NCBI GenBank assembly: GCA_013398275.1
Contig: VZSE01004866.1
Coordinates: 2,064,783-2,128,782 of the forward strand
DNA from: Promerops cafer
Taxonomy: Eukaryota; Chordata; Aves; Passeriformes; Nectariniidae
Length of the DNA stretch: 64,000 nt
Reading direction: 5' to 3'
A program made the position numbers and the translations under genes. Positions 13,563 to 27,205 of the stretch are shown piece by piece. The first letter of the stretch is position 1; each line of letters starts with the position of its first letter. Under the pieces are notes generated by a model. The model did not search any database. It was given only the letters and a program-made list of their open reading frames with translations, and was not told the DNA's origin.

Positions 13563-16500
13563 TCACAAGCCTTGATTTCTATCAGAAATATAATTACAAT
13601 GTCAACACCATTCTACCATCCTTCTATATCAAAATTAACTTACCAAAATTCACAACCAGTGAATCAATTAAAACAGTCAACTGAAAAACTGCCATATTAA
13701 TGAAATAGAGAAACTGGCACAAACTCTTCAAAGTTTGTTAAAACTTGTGGTCTGTGTCCAGATCATTATAACTTGGACTGGAAGAAGATTGTATTTTTTT
13801 AAAAAAGTCAGAACACACCAGTTTTATAAACCACTGTGGTATTGCTCTTCATCTGTCCTGTTTGATCATTCTGTTCCTCCTGTGCAAATGTCTTGTCCTC
13901 TTGCTATTGCCCTACAACTGAGCCTGTCACCTCCTTATCTGCCAGCTCCAAAAGTGCTAATTACTCTTTTTTTCCCTCTTGTATACTACTTTATTACTAT
14001 AGTTAAATTAAAATATGAGCAGTTGTCTCTAACTTTTGGTTAGCACTGAGTGTGTTGCTTCAGATACCATGAAAGTACTTGTGCCAGAAAGCATTTTATA
14101 TCAGCATCAGGCTACTTAATAAAACCTGTTAAAACTCCCTACACTTGTTCTCTTATGTTCTTAGTACAGCTACAAGAACAGCTGTTACTACACATTTGTA
14201 GGGCAATTTCTGAGTTAATTGAGACAATCTATTACTGTAAAAATAAGTGAGATCTACTGCATTCTGTCTTGTTTAGACTGTACAGCTAATTAAGATTTTG
14301 TTTGATTCTATCCATTCTAAATAAATGACAAATTTTAAGAGTCATAATGGGGAAAGTTTAACAAAGTTAGTGTCATGCATTGAGCCAAAATTCATTACAA
14401 GGACCTTCTGTGGTAGAAGACTGTAAATTTACTTTGTTTGAGTCAATTTTCTATTCAGAACAAGAGACAACAAGAATTCTTTTGTAATTTGGTTGTTTTA
14501 GCTGTGGGCTTTCTTTCACTTTTGAAACTTGGGGTAAATAACCTATACTTTAGGCTCTGCAAAACAAGTTTAAAACTTCTGATAGAAAAAATACCAACTT
14601 CTTCAGAGGTAGTCTGATAGGAATAGATGTATTAGTGTAAGTAAAAATTTTTAAGAAAGAATTCATTTTCTGCCTGAAGTAGCCTGTTGTACTCCACACA
14701 CAATATGTTCATTATTAAACATTTACATTTTGATTTCTCTGTCATTATCTTGTCTGTTACTTTTTGGCAACTGTCAGAATTTGTAGAAGGAATATGAAGA
14801 ATTGAAGATCTGTAATATTTTTCTGTTTGCTGTATGTCTTTACATTAATCTGGAAAGTGCAGAAAGGCTTTTACAAATATTTTTCTATCTAGGTCTATTC
14901 AGAAGAGTTTTCAATGAGACTCTGTCATTTACGTGCTGGAATGTAAGAGGAACTCACCAAATCTTCTGCAGATAAAGTGTGTCTTTTGAACACTTATTTC
15001 TGTAAAGACTCTTTGGTAATGGGTAATTAGGGATTATTAGTATGGAAGTGGGAAAAATAAATAGAATAAACCCATGGAAAAGAAAATGGATTAAATGGAA
15101 GCTGGGCTCATAATTAACTGCCCTTTAAAAAACCATCTTTAAGAAGTACCTTGGTGATTCAGACTTCTATGCAATACTAGATCTCTGCAAGGCTTTCACT
15201 CCTTCATCCCTCCTCCTCTTTTCTATTTTCCACATTTGCTATATTTAATCTCTGATTAGATGTAAATGCTGGGAATCAGGCAGGGGTCACCTTGAGTTTG
15301 AACACCACCTAGTTCACATGAGTCCTATTCTTAGTGGTGAAGTTATTACTGGATGTCATAAGATCACCCCGAAATAGCGCTCCAAGAAATCAACCTCACG
15401 GGTCCAAGTCCTGCAAAGGCTCTGCCAGAATTAATTGGGCCATTGGAGGAGCATGAAGTAAAATAAGTGCAAACAAGTCTTTGCAGAATCACAGATGGTC
15501 ACTGGAGATTAAGAACATTTTCTCAGCTGCATTTCAAGTCTAAGCATATGGAGCAGGCATGCTGAACTTCTGCTACTTAGCATTTATGGAATGAGCAACA
15601 GTGAAGACACTGTGAAAATGTGTGAAGGAGAGAACTAAACTTTTTCATCACATTTTTCACCAAAGAATCATTCAAGACAATGAAACTAATTTCATACTAA
15701 AGATACAAGTCATGCTGCCTTTCTTTATTGAAAGTTTCAGCTGAGTGGAAAAAAAAAATTTAAAAACCCACCACATTTGCAGATAGGGAAATTATTCTTG
15801 GGTGTGGGTGTAGATAGAAAAATAAAAGTAGCACTTAAGATTAAACAAGGAGTAGGAGGCAATGTCTGTAGAGAGAAAAGTAGAATTTTATATCCTTAAA
15901 GTTCAAAGTTAAAAGACATCTGAAATACCATCAGAGATAACAGCAATCAAGAGAAGGCAAAATTAGGAAACATGCCTTGATCATTTGTCAATAGGGGTCA
16001 AATTCCATTTCAGTTTTTCCTGCCCAAAACTGAGACTGTTCTCTTTTGACAGCGAAAAATGTTTTATTATCCTTAAATAAATCTGCTCTTCTTTATTTGT
16101 TTATATTTTGTTTTCTTATTTTTTGAGCTTTAATATAAAAACATTCAAGAGAATCCTTAAACTGCTGGAGGAGGAGTCATAGGCATCAGATGACTTTCAA
16201 AAACCCTCAGGATGTATGTCATCTAAATTCATTTTCTGCCTCCAAAGCTCAAGAGGCTGAAATCTACACTTGCCTCCCAAGAGAGAGACCTCAGAAGCCT
16301 CCATATTTTTCTTTTTTTAATGGAATGATTCCAGCACGAAGCTGTTTGAAGCAAAATTTCTTTTCACAAGTGGTGAGACTGTTTCCAAGGAATTAGGAGA
16401 CCATTCAATCTCTTCAAATAGCTGGGCAGCACAAAATCTCTAAATATGGTAAAATATGGTAATATGAAGGGATCTTTCAGGAGCAACTACTCATTAACAT

Positions 16501-19500
16501 AACAAAATAAACCAAAGGCAGCCCAGCAGAATAATTCATGTACCACCATTTCTGGCCATAGGTACCCAACGCAGAAATTCATGTACCCTGTAGTGGGAGT
16601 CAGATGGAGATGGCAGGGAGCACAGAAACGGGAGGCAGGCTGCCCAGGATGGTCCTGGCACATCACCTACTCCCACCTCCTCACCTGGCCAGAGGGAGCT
16701 CTGGCAGGGGCTCATCTGTGCACTTGGAGCTGTTACTCTTCACTTTTCCAGCTCCTGCTGTTGCTGGACCTCCTTTTCCCCTCCTCCCCTTGTTTTCATT
16801 GGTTTCTGCTATCTACAGAAGTTTTCCAGCTCCTCCCTGAGGCTGGCTAAGCTCTGGGCCAGGACTTTTCTGCCTGTCTTTGAATTACCAAAGCCCCAGG
16901 TGCTTCCCAGAGGGGTACTTCAGCCATGTTGTGCTGCAGCCAGACAAAAGAGGGATGGGAAGGAAAAATAGGAGCATTATTAGAGCCTCTGGAAGATTTG
17001 GAATTTTCTTGAGAAAGCGAGAGTAAAAATAAAAAATATGTGATTCCTACTGAGTGTTTTGCCTCCGACTTCAACTTAAATAACATGAAAGGACATGGAT
17101 TTTGCCACCCTGGGCATGTAATTCCTATCAGTAACCATAACCCCCAGTATTTTCACTCTTGTGGCAGTTGGTGTGACATTGTCCATGTCATATACTCACA
17201 ACCTTTGGCTCGACCTCTTGGCTGCCCTAACGTAGACCCATAAAAACTTTCCAAGATTAGGATGAAAGTCTTTCTAATTTAACCCAATACCTATGTCATA
17301 GCTATCCTGCCAGGAATATTTCTCCCTCTCTCTAGAGAAGCCGGATGCTGCCCACCAAAACACCACACTTCAGTATTCAATTTGCAGGGCCAAAGGAAGT
17401 GCAAACACCTGCAAGTTCACTCCTTAGTGTGCTACCTTCACCTTTGAGGAAATCACTACACAACTCTTTCCATCAAAGCTACAGCATGGGCAACTGTGCA
17501 GAGAAAGGCCATGAATTAAGGACTCTGCTCCCAATATTGTCAGGTCAGTGCTTCTTTTAAGTGTAGTGCTAAATTAACATGTGATAACAGACAGCTGCCT
17601 GCAGTGTCCTTCCCTCTATACATTACACAGAAGCACAAATCTGACAAATAATTCAGAAAGAATTATTCGTAACATTCATAATCGTATTTACTCACAAATA
17701 TGCCATCAAATGATCCCTGGCTGGCAGTTTAATAGCTTTATCTCTGATTACTGTTCCCATAAAAACCTCAGAGAAACAGAAGTGCCTGCATTTGGATGAT
17801 AATATCACCAGCTATATCAAAGACAACTAAAATTTTAAAACAATAAAGATGTTTTTATTGTTCCCTACGGTAAGAGCATGACAGACTAAATAACAATACC
17901 AGAATTCAAGCAAAAACTCTCTCTAGCAGAAATTGAGACAGAAATCATTGGCCTCAGTCACTAGCTCAGTGAAGTATTTGTAGCAATCTTCATCATTCTT
18001 ATTTCAAAGTAAAACTAGCCCATGTTAAGATAAATTTGAGGTACTCTTTCAGTTTTGATGTGTTTCTTCTTTCAGATATCAAAGGTGCTTGGTATAGGGT
18101 TTTCAAAACAGTTTTCTACTCTCAGGGCATCCTCCACCCTGCACTGACACCATAAGTAAAGTACACCCCATCATGCAGCTTTCCTTTTATTCCAAAATCA
18201 CAACTTTGACCTCTGTCTGTTCCAGAGCTGGCTGTTATTTGTCACTTAGTGACACCTTGGTCTTCTCCTTGCCCACACAGAAGAGGAGGACTCTGGCTCA
18301 GCTTGTAGCAGAGCTCTGCTGTTCCAAATACATCCCCAGGGCTGGGCAGGAGCACCCAGCCCACACATGCAGCAGTGGGACAGCCATCACTGGGTGTCAT
18401 CTGAAGGGACCTGGGGGACAAGGCTGCTCCAGGGCTGTGCTGAGGTATGGCATCTGGCTGTGGTTTCTGTGTCATACAAGGTGAGAAATGGTTCAGAGTT
18501 ATGTGTTAGACTTGGTGTTTTCATCAGCTACCACTCATTTTTCTGATATTGAAGGTGGAATTCCTGTCTCCAAAGGGAGTTTTTTACAACTGAGTTGGCG
18601 TTCTGGCAGACCCTATATAGCCAGAAAAGAAATGGACACTTTCAGCATGCCTGTGGCAATTTGGTTAAAATGCCTGTTTTTCTCTGTATTTTTTTCTATT
18701 ACTTTGGGCATCTGCACTGCAGGCATGTAAAAGGTGTGGGGAAAAGGGGAAATTTATTCTTACCTCCATCATTAACACTGTAGTTACAACACAATAAGTA
18801 GAAAAAAAGAAGTTAAAAGGGGAGAGGGACTTTTAAAGCAGTTATTTTATAATCACTATTCTTACTCCCCTTTAATTAGAAATATTATTAACAAAGAATG
18901 AGGAAAAAACAGGGGTTTTTTTGTTCCTAAACATAAAGGCACAGTGATGTTGCACTAGGATTACTTCATAGAGGTCCAGTCTATTTGTCCTGTTATCACA
19001 GAGCTGAAATACAATCACATCTGCAGCCAGAGTAACTGAACCTTGTTGTCTAGCCCAGTAAAATATCAATGATGATATTGCTCCAGTATCTCTATAAGTC
19101 AGTGGTAGATCTGCAAATTGTATTATTCCTCCATTTTCAGTCCAAGATGTGTCAGTAAAGGAATGGCTTTTTATCTCTGGAATTGTGTCCCCTCTGCTGA
19201 CAATCTGAGATGTTCTCGCTGATAAAGTTTTACTCATGGAGAGGAAACCATGATGCCTGGAGTGTTCTGGGCATAAAAAAGGAAATATGGAACTAATCAG
19301 TGGTTGCAGTAAAAGGGCTTGGAAGCAGAAATTTGTATCCCATTGGAAATTTTAGAACTTGAAATGGTATTTGTTCTAAATTTGAGAAGAAAAAAAATAT
19401 ATTTGCAAAAAGCTTAAAGCTAAAACACATAGAGAGTGATTCACAACCAGCAAAAAACTTTGTTTCAATAATCTAAAACCACAGAAAATGGAAGTTAAAA

Positions 19501-20630
19501 TTATAACTTGAAAGAACAAAATAGGCAATAGATATTTTGCCAAAGGATGAAATGAGCTGGAAAGAATCCTTTTTATTGTCTTTTATACAGAATTTAATCA
19601 AAAGGGATACACTCCTGAAGCTTTTCAGTTGCTAAAGCTATCCTTTCTGAATTTGCTAAACAACATTTCTCAGCAGCAAAATTTGCTCTCCAGTTTTTGA
19701 GCAGATCTATTTAAGGGGATCATGCAAAAAAGTGGTTAAAATCTCCCAGGAACACTCCAGTATTGCCCAAGTCAGATTGCTCTAAGAATGCAAACACAAG
19801 AGGTGTGTGGAGAGTGGCTACAGGTTTCCAGAGGCCAACTGGGACAGCCACAAACACAGCTGAGGTAGAAGGTGCTCTGCAGGGTGGAAGTAAAAGCAGC
19901 AATCTCCAAAGGCACCTGCATTTGTTGACAGGTGCATTAGCTGAATTTAGGTCATTTGAGAGAAAAAACACCTGGCAGGTCCAGACACACGTGGAGCCCC
20001 CGGCGACAAAACAGCAAGGTCAGCGAGTTTTAGGGCTCATTACTGTTTGGTAAATAATTAAAGAAATAAGCAGGTTCAGCGAAAAAACAAGGCCAAGCCT
20101 TTTTTTTCCTGTCCCATTTGATGGATATTTGCACCCACTTCAGGTTAATGTTCCTGTTAAGGACCTGGATAATGAAATACAGATGTGCTTATACTTTTGA
20201 TCTTCTTAAACAGGGCTTCTGTGAGCATGTGGGAGATAGAGCTTTTGTTTAATGTAAATCTGATAACCTGAGAAAATGTTTTAAAATCTAAAATAATCAA
20301 TTGTGATGAGAATCTGTCCAAGAAACAGAAATCCAGGAGCTGCAAACAAAAATGGAGAAAAAACTTGGCCTGTTTCTTGATAGGAAAAGAGCTTGAGGAG
20401 GTGATATTCAGTCACAAAGTGAGTAAAAATTAATGGGGTATTCTTGGTTTTCAGGAAGTATCTGCATAAGAATTGGAAGAGAATCAGCAATGAAATTGTC
20501 TCCTGTTTTAAGCAACATACCCAAAGAGGTAGCTTGGAAAATGGAAAACAAAAAGCATTATACAAAGTTTGGAAAAAAAGAAATCAGTGCAGAAAAGTGG
20601 ATGTTTGCAATCTAAATTTTTTACCAATAG
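13563..20630. other. Non-coding stretch with no recognisable gene
   Basis: AT-rich unique sequence. Two slightly G+C-richer patches (16570-16860 and 18230-18480) have open frames of about 70-105 codons that match nothing I know. A minus-strand open frame of 121 codons at 18872-19237 has a protein-like composition but no recognisable domain and no clear splice donor; it is discussed as a finding. No tRNA-like box B, transposon end or long terminal repeat was recognised. Confidence 0.55.
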
Positions 20631-20997
20631 GAATCACAGAATGCTTGAATAATTCAGGCTGGGAAAGGCCTCTATCAGAATCATCAAGACCAAACACCAA
20701 GTTAAGCACTACTACCATATTCACCACTAAACCATGTCCTCAAGAGCCATAACCACATACTTTTTAAACATTTCCAGAGTTGGTGACTCCATCACTTCCT
20801 ACATAGCCTGTTCAAATGCTTCCTGTGAAGAATTTTTTCCTAATATCCAATTTAAACCACTCCTGACTCAACTTTAGGCCATTTCCTCTCATGGTATCAC
20901 TTGTTACCTGGAGGAAGAGACTGACCCCACCTGGCAGCTACAATCTCCTTTCAGATGTAGAGACTGATAAGGTCTCCCCTCAGCCTCCTCTCCTCTA
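20631..20997 (-). mobile_element. CR1 LINE 3' fragment
   Basis: An antisense CR1 copy. It opens with the reverse complement of the CR1 3' terminus (AATCACAGAATG), then runs through the diagnostic segments ACTAAACCATGTCCTCAAGA, TTTTTTCCTAATATCCAAT and GGCCATTTCCTCTCATGGTA, ending near GGTCTCCCCTCAGCCTCC. This is the lineage whose sense strand carries the 'AGAGACATGGTTTAGTGG' phrase, shared with the copies near 34.0 and 39.0 kb (a CR1-J/Y-like type; the subfamily name is tentative). It is 5'-truncated to about 370 bases, diverged, and has no intact ORF. It ends to the right in an AT-rich segment. Confidence 0.95.
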
Positions 20998-21198
20998 ATA
21001 AATATTTTTATTTTTGTATCTTAGACTCACCTTAATTGCCAAAGTATTGTGGATTAGCAGCTTCCAACTGACTGCACTGTTTGTTTGATCTGTGGATGGT
21101 TGGTGTGAAGTTGTGACCTGTGCTGAGTGAAGGATTGTGTTAGTGGAAGAATTATGCTTAATGCTGTTGGTCTAGTAACGTATACAGAATATAAACAG

Positions 21199-21215
21199 AG
21201 AAGGAAGGAAGGAAG
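21199..21215. repeat. (GGAA)4 microsatellite
   Basis: Four consecutive GGAA units in an otherwise unique AT-rich segment. GGAA arrays can bind ETS-family factors in vertebrates, but four units is short and no promoter context is visible, so I assign no function. Confidence 0.8.
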
Positions 21216-23103
21216 TTTTAAAACGGGATGTAATGAGGGAGCAACTGTCACTTTTCTGTATGTCCTCCTGAATTCAGAGATATAGTACCAGACTTAGTTC
21301 CAGACTGCAGTGGAAGAGGGAAGCTAATTGTCTTTTTCAAGTGTAAGACAAGAATTTCAGCAGTTTCATTTGTAACTTCTGACTGCAAACTCTAGTGGCA
21401 GGAGATTTTTCTCTGATGTCAATGCAATATGGATAAATCAGCACCAGTAAATTATTCTGCTTTGTATTGTCATACAACTACTAATGCAGAGATAAGATGG
21501 AGCTTTGCCAAGTGGATGAGACCATACAGCCTCTGACTTGCATCACTTTGGTTTCCTTTGAGGGGAAAAAGGATATAACAAAATGTATTTTTTGACTAAA
21601 TGGAGCTTATCTCAGTTTCATAGTTGTATCCTGCAGCACCAATTCTGACTACAATTAACCTTGTTCCAGATATACACTACTGAAATTGTCATCAGAAGCC
21701 ATCCTGAAAATTTGGACTGTTCTGATGTATCATAAGACCACAATGAAAACCATCATGTACAGCACTTTTCTAAACGAGTGACCAAACTGGTCCATGATTG
21801 GGAGCCCTTATATAGCCAGCTTGAAATTTATTTTTGACAACCATCCATCTATTCAGAACAATAACCTTTAATTAGGGGCATGTAGAGTCTGTGAACTTTT
21901 GGTGCAGGTTTTCTTATGCATACTGCATCTCACAACCTTGTGTTACATTGAGAGTCACTGCTGTATCCTTTGATGCTGAACTTTGGCAGCTCTGTCATGT
22001 GTTACCAGCGAAAAGTGAAGATGATGAGGTTGGATGAATGCCTGCACATGTCTAACATGCCACAGGGACCAGATGGAAGCACCTGAGTAATTTGGCACTC
22101 TTCAGGCTGGCCTACATTACAAAATTTTGAGGCCATCCATTGGTTACGGAGACACATGAGACAAAAATGTGAGAGTCAAAGCAAGCTCCAGTGTGTTTGC
22201 ATAATGTTCCACAATTTTGGAACATATCCTTAGTGACTCCTTTTCAAAAGGCTGAAAAGAATTTGGTTCTGATATATAACAGGAACTGACAATTGTATTG
22301 CCAGTATTTTTGCTGCAGATTTGCTTTACTGTTTTGTGCTGAGAACAAAGATGCAGCAGGAGAGAAATCCGCTTCACTCTAAACTGGCTACACACATAAA
22401 ACCCTCACAAATATTTCATGAAATGAAATTAAATTATTTTGCTTGTAATTTGTGCAGCACAGTAACTTTCTGCAGATCCTGTAATAACTCTCCATTGAAC
22501 ATTTTTCATGTCTGCATCTCACATATCAGCAATAACTCATTTTTCTGATGTTGACTGGCTCAAAATTGTCATGTGAATTGTACTGCACAATAAAGCTGGG
22601 ATCTAAATCCTGGACCTTCTTCAAGCCAGGGCAAGTTCTTTCAGTTCCGTCTCCTCAACTGGAAAAAGTAGGATAGAAATGATACTTCAGAGAGTCACCG
22701 TGGTGCTAACCCATCAAGTATTCAGTGTTTTGTACAAAACTCTCAGCCAGCCGTGGCTGGGTACAATTTGTAGTGTCAAACACTAGGTTTATTAACAGGG
22801 GTAACCACAGGGCAGTCAGGAGGTAAATTTTTAAAACCAGACTTCAAAAGAATACATACCTCTGTGGATACTGAAATTCCATTGTTTTGCAAGTAAAATT
22901 TAGGGCCCAGACAGCTTGCTCAGATATATTCAGGATTTAATTTTTTTAGAAAAAACATAAATTTATGCTAATGCTGGAAATTCTGACAACTCAATTTAAC
23001 TACCCTGTCCCAGCTGCATTATCTGTAGTGTCCCATGTTTCCTTTCACAGAGCTCTTCAAGCTCTTCTTTTGGTCAATTATAAGTCTACTGACGATGTCT
23101 GTC

Positions 23104-23190
23104 ACTAATACATTAAAGAGCAGACTTAATACACTAATAGCACTAATACACAAAAGAACAAAATAATAGCACTAAAGCATTAAAGAGCAA
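23104..23190. repeat. Degenerate AT-rich minisatellite
   Basis: A 19-base phrase (ACTAATACATTAAAGAGCA) at 23104-23122 recurs with two changes at 23171-23189. Between them are several partial copies built on CACTAATA/CACTAATAG. The pattern suggests local slippage or small duplications that have since diverged. No coding potential is apparent. Confidence 0.7.
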
Positions 23191-26100
23191 AAGCTTATTC
23201 TCCTCTGCTCAACACACATATGTCAGATCCTGTTATACTGCTTACCCCCTTGTAATAATTTACTTTCCCTGAGGAATAAAAGGGAGGAATTTTGGTTTTA
23301 AGGGCTTAAAAAGACTGCAGAGCCTTAGCACAGTTTTTGCAGCAAACACAGCTTTGTCTTTTGCTGAGCTTGCCAATCTGCCTTTGCCTTTCAAAAGGGA
23401 ACATTGAACTAGGAAGCACCAAACATGAAATATTTTAATTTCTACTTCTTAAAAACCTAACACAGCAAAAGACCAACCCCCAGTGGTGTAATTTGCTATC
23501 AAATACTAGTAATTCAATTCTAAATTTAAGGCTTATATATGTATATTAAAATCCACATCGAGTTTTTGATACAAATTATTCCAGTCAATTGCCATCATGA
23601 ATATTTACACTGCACAAGTTATCCTACATGTAATAGCAATACTAACAGAAGTCGTGAGCATATCTAGAAAACAAAGCATTCAGCATTCTGGAAGAATTGT
23701 TGTCTCTCTTATTGATTGCCCTACAGTATGCAATTGTAGGCTTATGTTATACATCCTTCTGCAAACAAGGAGGGAGGGTCTTAACTAGAGGATGCTTGGA
23801 TCCCCAAAAATCCTGTCTGCTTCCATTCAAGCATTAACAGAAAACAGATTTTAATTTCTCTGTGGATATGTTAATGCTTAATGACTCCAACACTAAGGAT
23901 GGCTATTCTACTAGCTGGGATCAGTAGCCCAGCATATGGGAGAGCTTTAACCTGAAGACACAATTACAAGCAGAGAAATAAAGAAACAAATGTTATGGGC
24001 CTGGGTGTTGTGCATGGGTCCCAGCTGCCATAGTATCATCCATGTGAGTGTTACTCAAGTACCAAGGTTAAATGTACTCAACAAGCAGGATCTGTATAAT
24101 AATAAAATAGTTTCTAATCAGGTCAAGTTTCTTTTTGAGAAGTTCACTTTCTTCCAATCTGCCATTAAATTTCTTTTTATTAGCCAATTATATATATATC
24201 CCTCATGGATGAGTTCTTGTCTTTATTCTTAAAAGCTTTCCAGTACTTTGAATGCCTTTGTTTGGAGGACTGCAACTGTTGATATTTTCCTTACAAAACC
24301 AAGATAGTCTTGTCTCCTCTTGGATGAATCCTGTCCTTATCAGATTTACTGGGAGATGTGGCAATGTTCAAGTAAGTCAGTTCAAACATGATCTTGTTTC
24401 TTATATATTCCAAATACTAAATAGCCTTAATTTTCAACTTCGGTGTATAATTCATAGCTACAATAAAGACTTGATCTTTTACTTCAGTTAGCATGAAGTT
24501 TTACAAATGAGACAATAATATCACTCGTATTTACTGAAAATTAGTCTGAGATAGAAATCAGTTTATTAATTGTCACTGCTGCAGGAGGGCACAGAAACTA
24601 TCATGTTAACAGATTAATGATTTTATACTAGATGGACATAATTTGATTTAAAAGCACTGACTAACTTAAGTGGTGGTTTCCAAGCAGAATAAATCAGCAG
24701 GTGTACTTCCAGAGAGTAAATGCAAACACTGCTAATGTGCTTGCAGATTTAGATAAGAAGCGTCAGCAATGTTTCCTATCACATCTATTTTATTTTCCAA
24801 ATAGTATTTTGTGTCAATTTGAAAGCAAAAATATATTTTTTATTTTATTTCCCAGAGCTCCTTTTGAATAAAATGGACAATTCCAGACTAGAGGTGTTAA
24901 AAGTGTGCCTAAACACCTAAACTATTTCAGCACTGACCCAGCCTGCCAGAGGCACTCAAAGCTGGCTACCTGTGCAATTTCAGCACAAAAAGTATTTTTC
25001 ACTGAATCCAGGCACTTGCGTACCACTGTTGAGTTCCAAGCACTGCTGGGCATAGTGCCCAAGGATGCTTCCTGCCTGCTTACTCTGCAGCACCTTCTCC
25101 ATCTGTGGGTTAGTTCCACAAAGGTTTTCTTACAATTGGTCTTTGTTGACCCATGTTGACTCTTAATACCACTAGGTAAGGCACCATCCCACCCTACACA
25201 GCAGCATCTGGGAAGATCTCCTCTGAATCCACTGGCACACTGCTGGTTGTGACAGTCAGTTCCTAGTCTTCCCATGAATTACTGGAGAAAAGGGTTCAGC
25301 ACAGTAATTCAAATACACCTCAAGTGTCACAAAAATAATATTGTAGAAATCGATATCAGAAAATTATCTAATTTAAACCGTCATATCCATAAATTAAATT
25401 CTTTATTTCTTGGCCTAGTCTCAGTGGGAATGGAGAAAACTAACTATAGTCTGATTTAAAAGGTCTTCCTGCTTGGAAACTAGAGTTCCCACTCTGCTTT
25501 CTCTTTGTAGTATTTGTTTGAGCCTTTGGCTATGACTCTGATACACCTCAGATGTAGCTCCAGAGGCTAACAGTGCTTCAGCATGAAAACATCTCAAAAG
25601 TGGGGTCTTTTCTTCCTCAAATGAGTAAAATGCCTTCATGCTGGGAAAGGCAAAATACAATCAATGAATTTACCCAGAAGGAAACTTTCATATCTGGAAA
25701 AAGCAACTGGAGGAAACACGAGCTGGCTAAGTGATTGTCAGCTGAGAACACAAACGCTCAGGGCTGGGGAGTAAATGTGTTCTTCACAGCAGGAGTCAGG
25801 AACCCCTAACTTGTTTCCAACAAACTGATACTATTGCAAATAACTGTCTTTAATAATTGCTAGTGGCTAGTCATGAGGTACAATGCCTGCTGAGACCAAA
25901 GAATATTGGATCTCAAGAGTACAACCAAGCTCATCACACAAAATGATAAACTCATCCTGTTAGGGAGGCTTCATCTACAGGGAACTGGTATCTCATTTCT
26001 AGCCTTTTGCTGAGGGCCAGCTGGCAACCAAATCTGCAAGCATAAGATGATGCAGCTGCAGGCCAAGATGTACAATGTTGTTAAAAGCATCATTACAGCA

Positions 26101-27174
26101 CAATATTTTGTTCATGATGTCAGAATTACATCGCCCATGCAGGATACAGGTGGTTGGTCTAGGCCTCGGTCATGAGGATTCAGATGACAAGAGAGTCACA
26201 GCTACTCAGAGAGTAAATATTGAATGATTTAAAATTGCATATGCCAAAAGGCAAGACAAATCTAGCCTATTGCTGCTCTGACAAAAAATAATCCAATGCA
26301 AATGACTCCGAGACAAGGGACACAGCGTACAACATTGTAGCAAAGGTGGATGGTTGCTTTTACCACATGGAAATACCTGGGCTGTTTTGACGAAAATGAA
26401 TATTCTAAAGATGTATTATGTATAGCATGAAATTAGCAGGGAAGCAAATTTTTTGCAAAATAACCAAACATAAGTTCAAGCAAAACTTTCTGTCTTCAGA
26501 TATAAAGGGTAAGCAAAAAAAAAAACACCCCAGAAGATCAGCAGCAAGTTGTGCATGAGATAGAATTCCAGTTCTTTTGCAAAGGCTTACAAACTGCAGT
26601 TCCAAAGGTGGGGATGTCAATCCACTTCTTGGCAGTGAGAGTCAAATACAGTGGGCTGGTGAAAAGGAAATCTTGTGTGAACAGTGTAACAGTTTATTAA
26701 ATGGTCTGTCGTCTTTGATGATGTGCCGTAAGAAACCCCAAAGCAGCCGGTAGCAACCCCAGAAGATTTTACTGTTAAAGACACCAAACAATGTCACCAC
26801 ATGAGTCAAAATGCATCAAGAGTGCTTCTATAAAGTCATATGTGGATGGTGGGCAGCAGATGGTCATGTTACTGGTTCAGGTAAGCATCAGTTTCCAGGA
26901 AGTTTAATGATGCAAAAAATATCCTCCCACAGCTTCAAAAACCACAGGAGTGGCCATCCATATTCCACTGTGCTCAGCCTTGGGAGAGAGGAATAGGCTG
27001 CTGTCCACTTGAGGAGCCTGCTGCAAAACTGTTTCTGAAGGACAGCTGAGCTCTCAATGGGATTGAGACCTGACTGCAGCCATCCCTTCTTACAGCTGGG
27101 TGAGGCCAGGTGAAATGTTCAGCAAAATAAAGACTTGCACACAGTCTGTGTCAGATGAAAGCCTTTGAGATTGC

Positions 27175-27205
27175 AAGTCTTTGGAAGTCTTTGAAAGTCT
27201 TTGAA
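27175..27205. repeat. 10-bp tandem repeat, three units
   Basis: Three head-to-tail copies of a GAAAGTCTTT-like unit, with one substitution (GGAAGTCTTT) in an early copy. It is a small local duplication array in non-coding sequence. Confidence 0.85.

Noticed and set aside
22741..22830. LTR-like phrase plus the palindrome CCAGCCGTGGCTGG
   Set aside because: The palindrome is 6+6 bp and likely incidental; no LTR boundaries could be shown.
23104..23190. Short repeated units considered as a CRISPR-like array
   Set aside because: Units are degenerate and irregularly spaced, spacers are not unique sequences of constant length, and the DNA is vertebrate.
24922..25275. 117-codon minus-strand open frame rich in Cys
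   Set aside because: No zinc-finger spacing or other motif is visible, both strands carry overlapping frames, and the length is expected by chance.
26640..26800. Another possible LTR-like segment containing GTTTATTAAATGG
   Set aside because: Only a short suggestive phrase; no defined ends and no second copy in the window.
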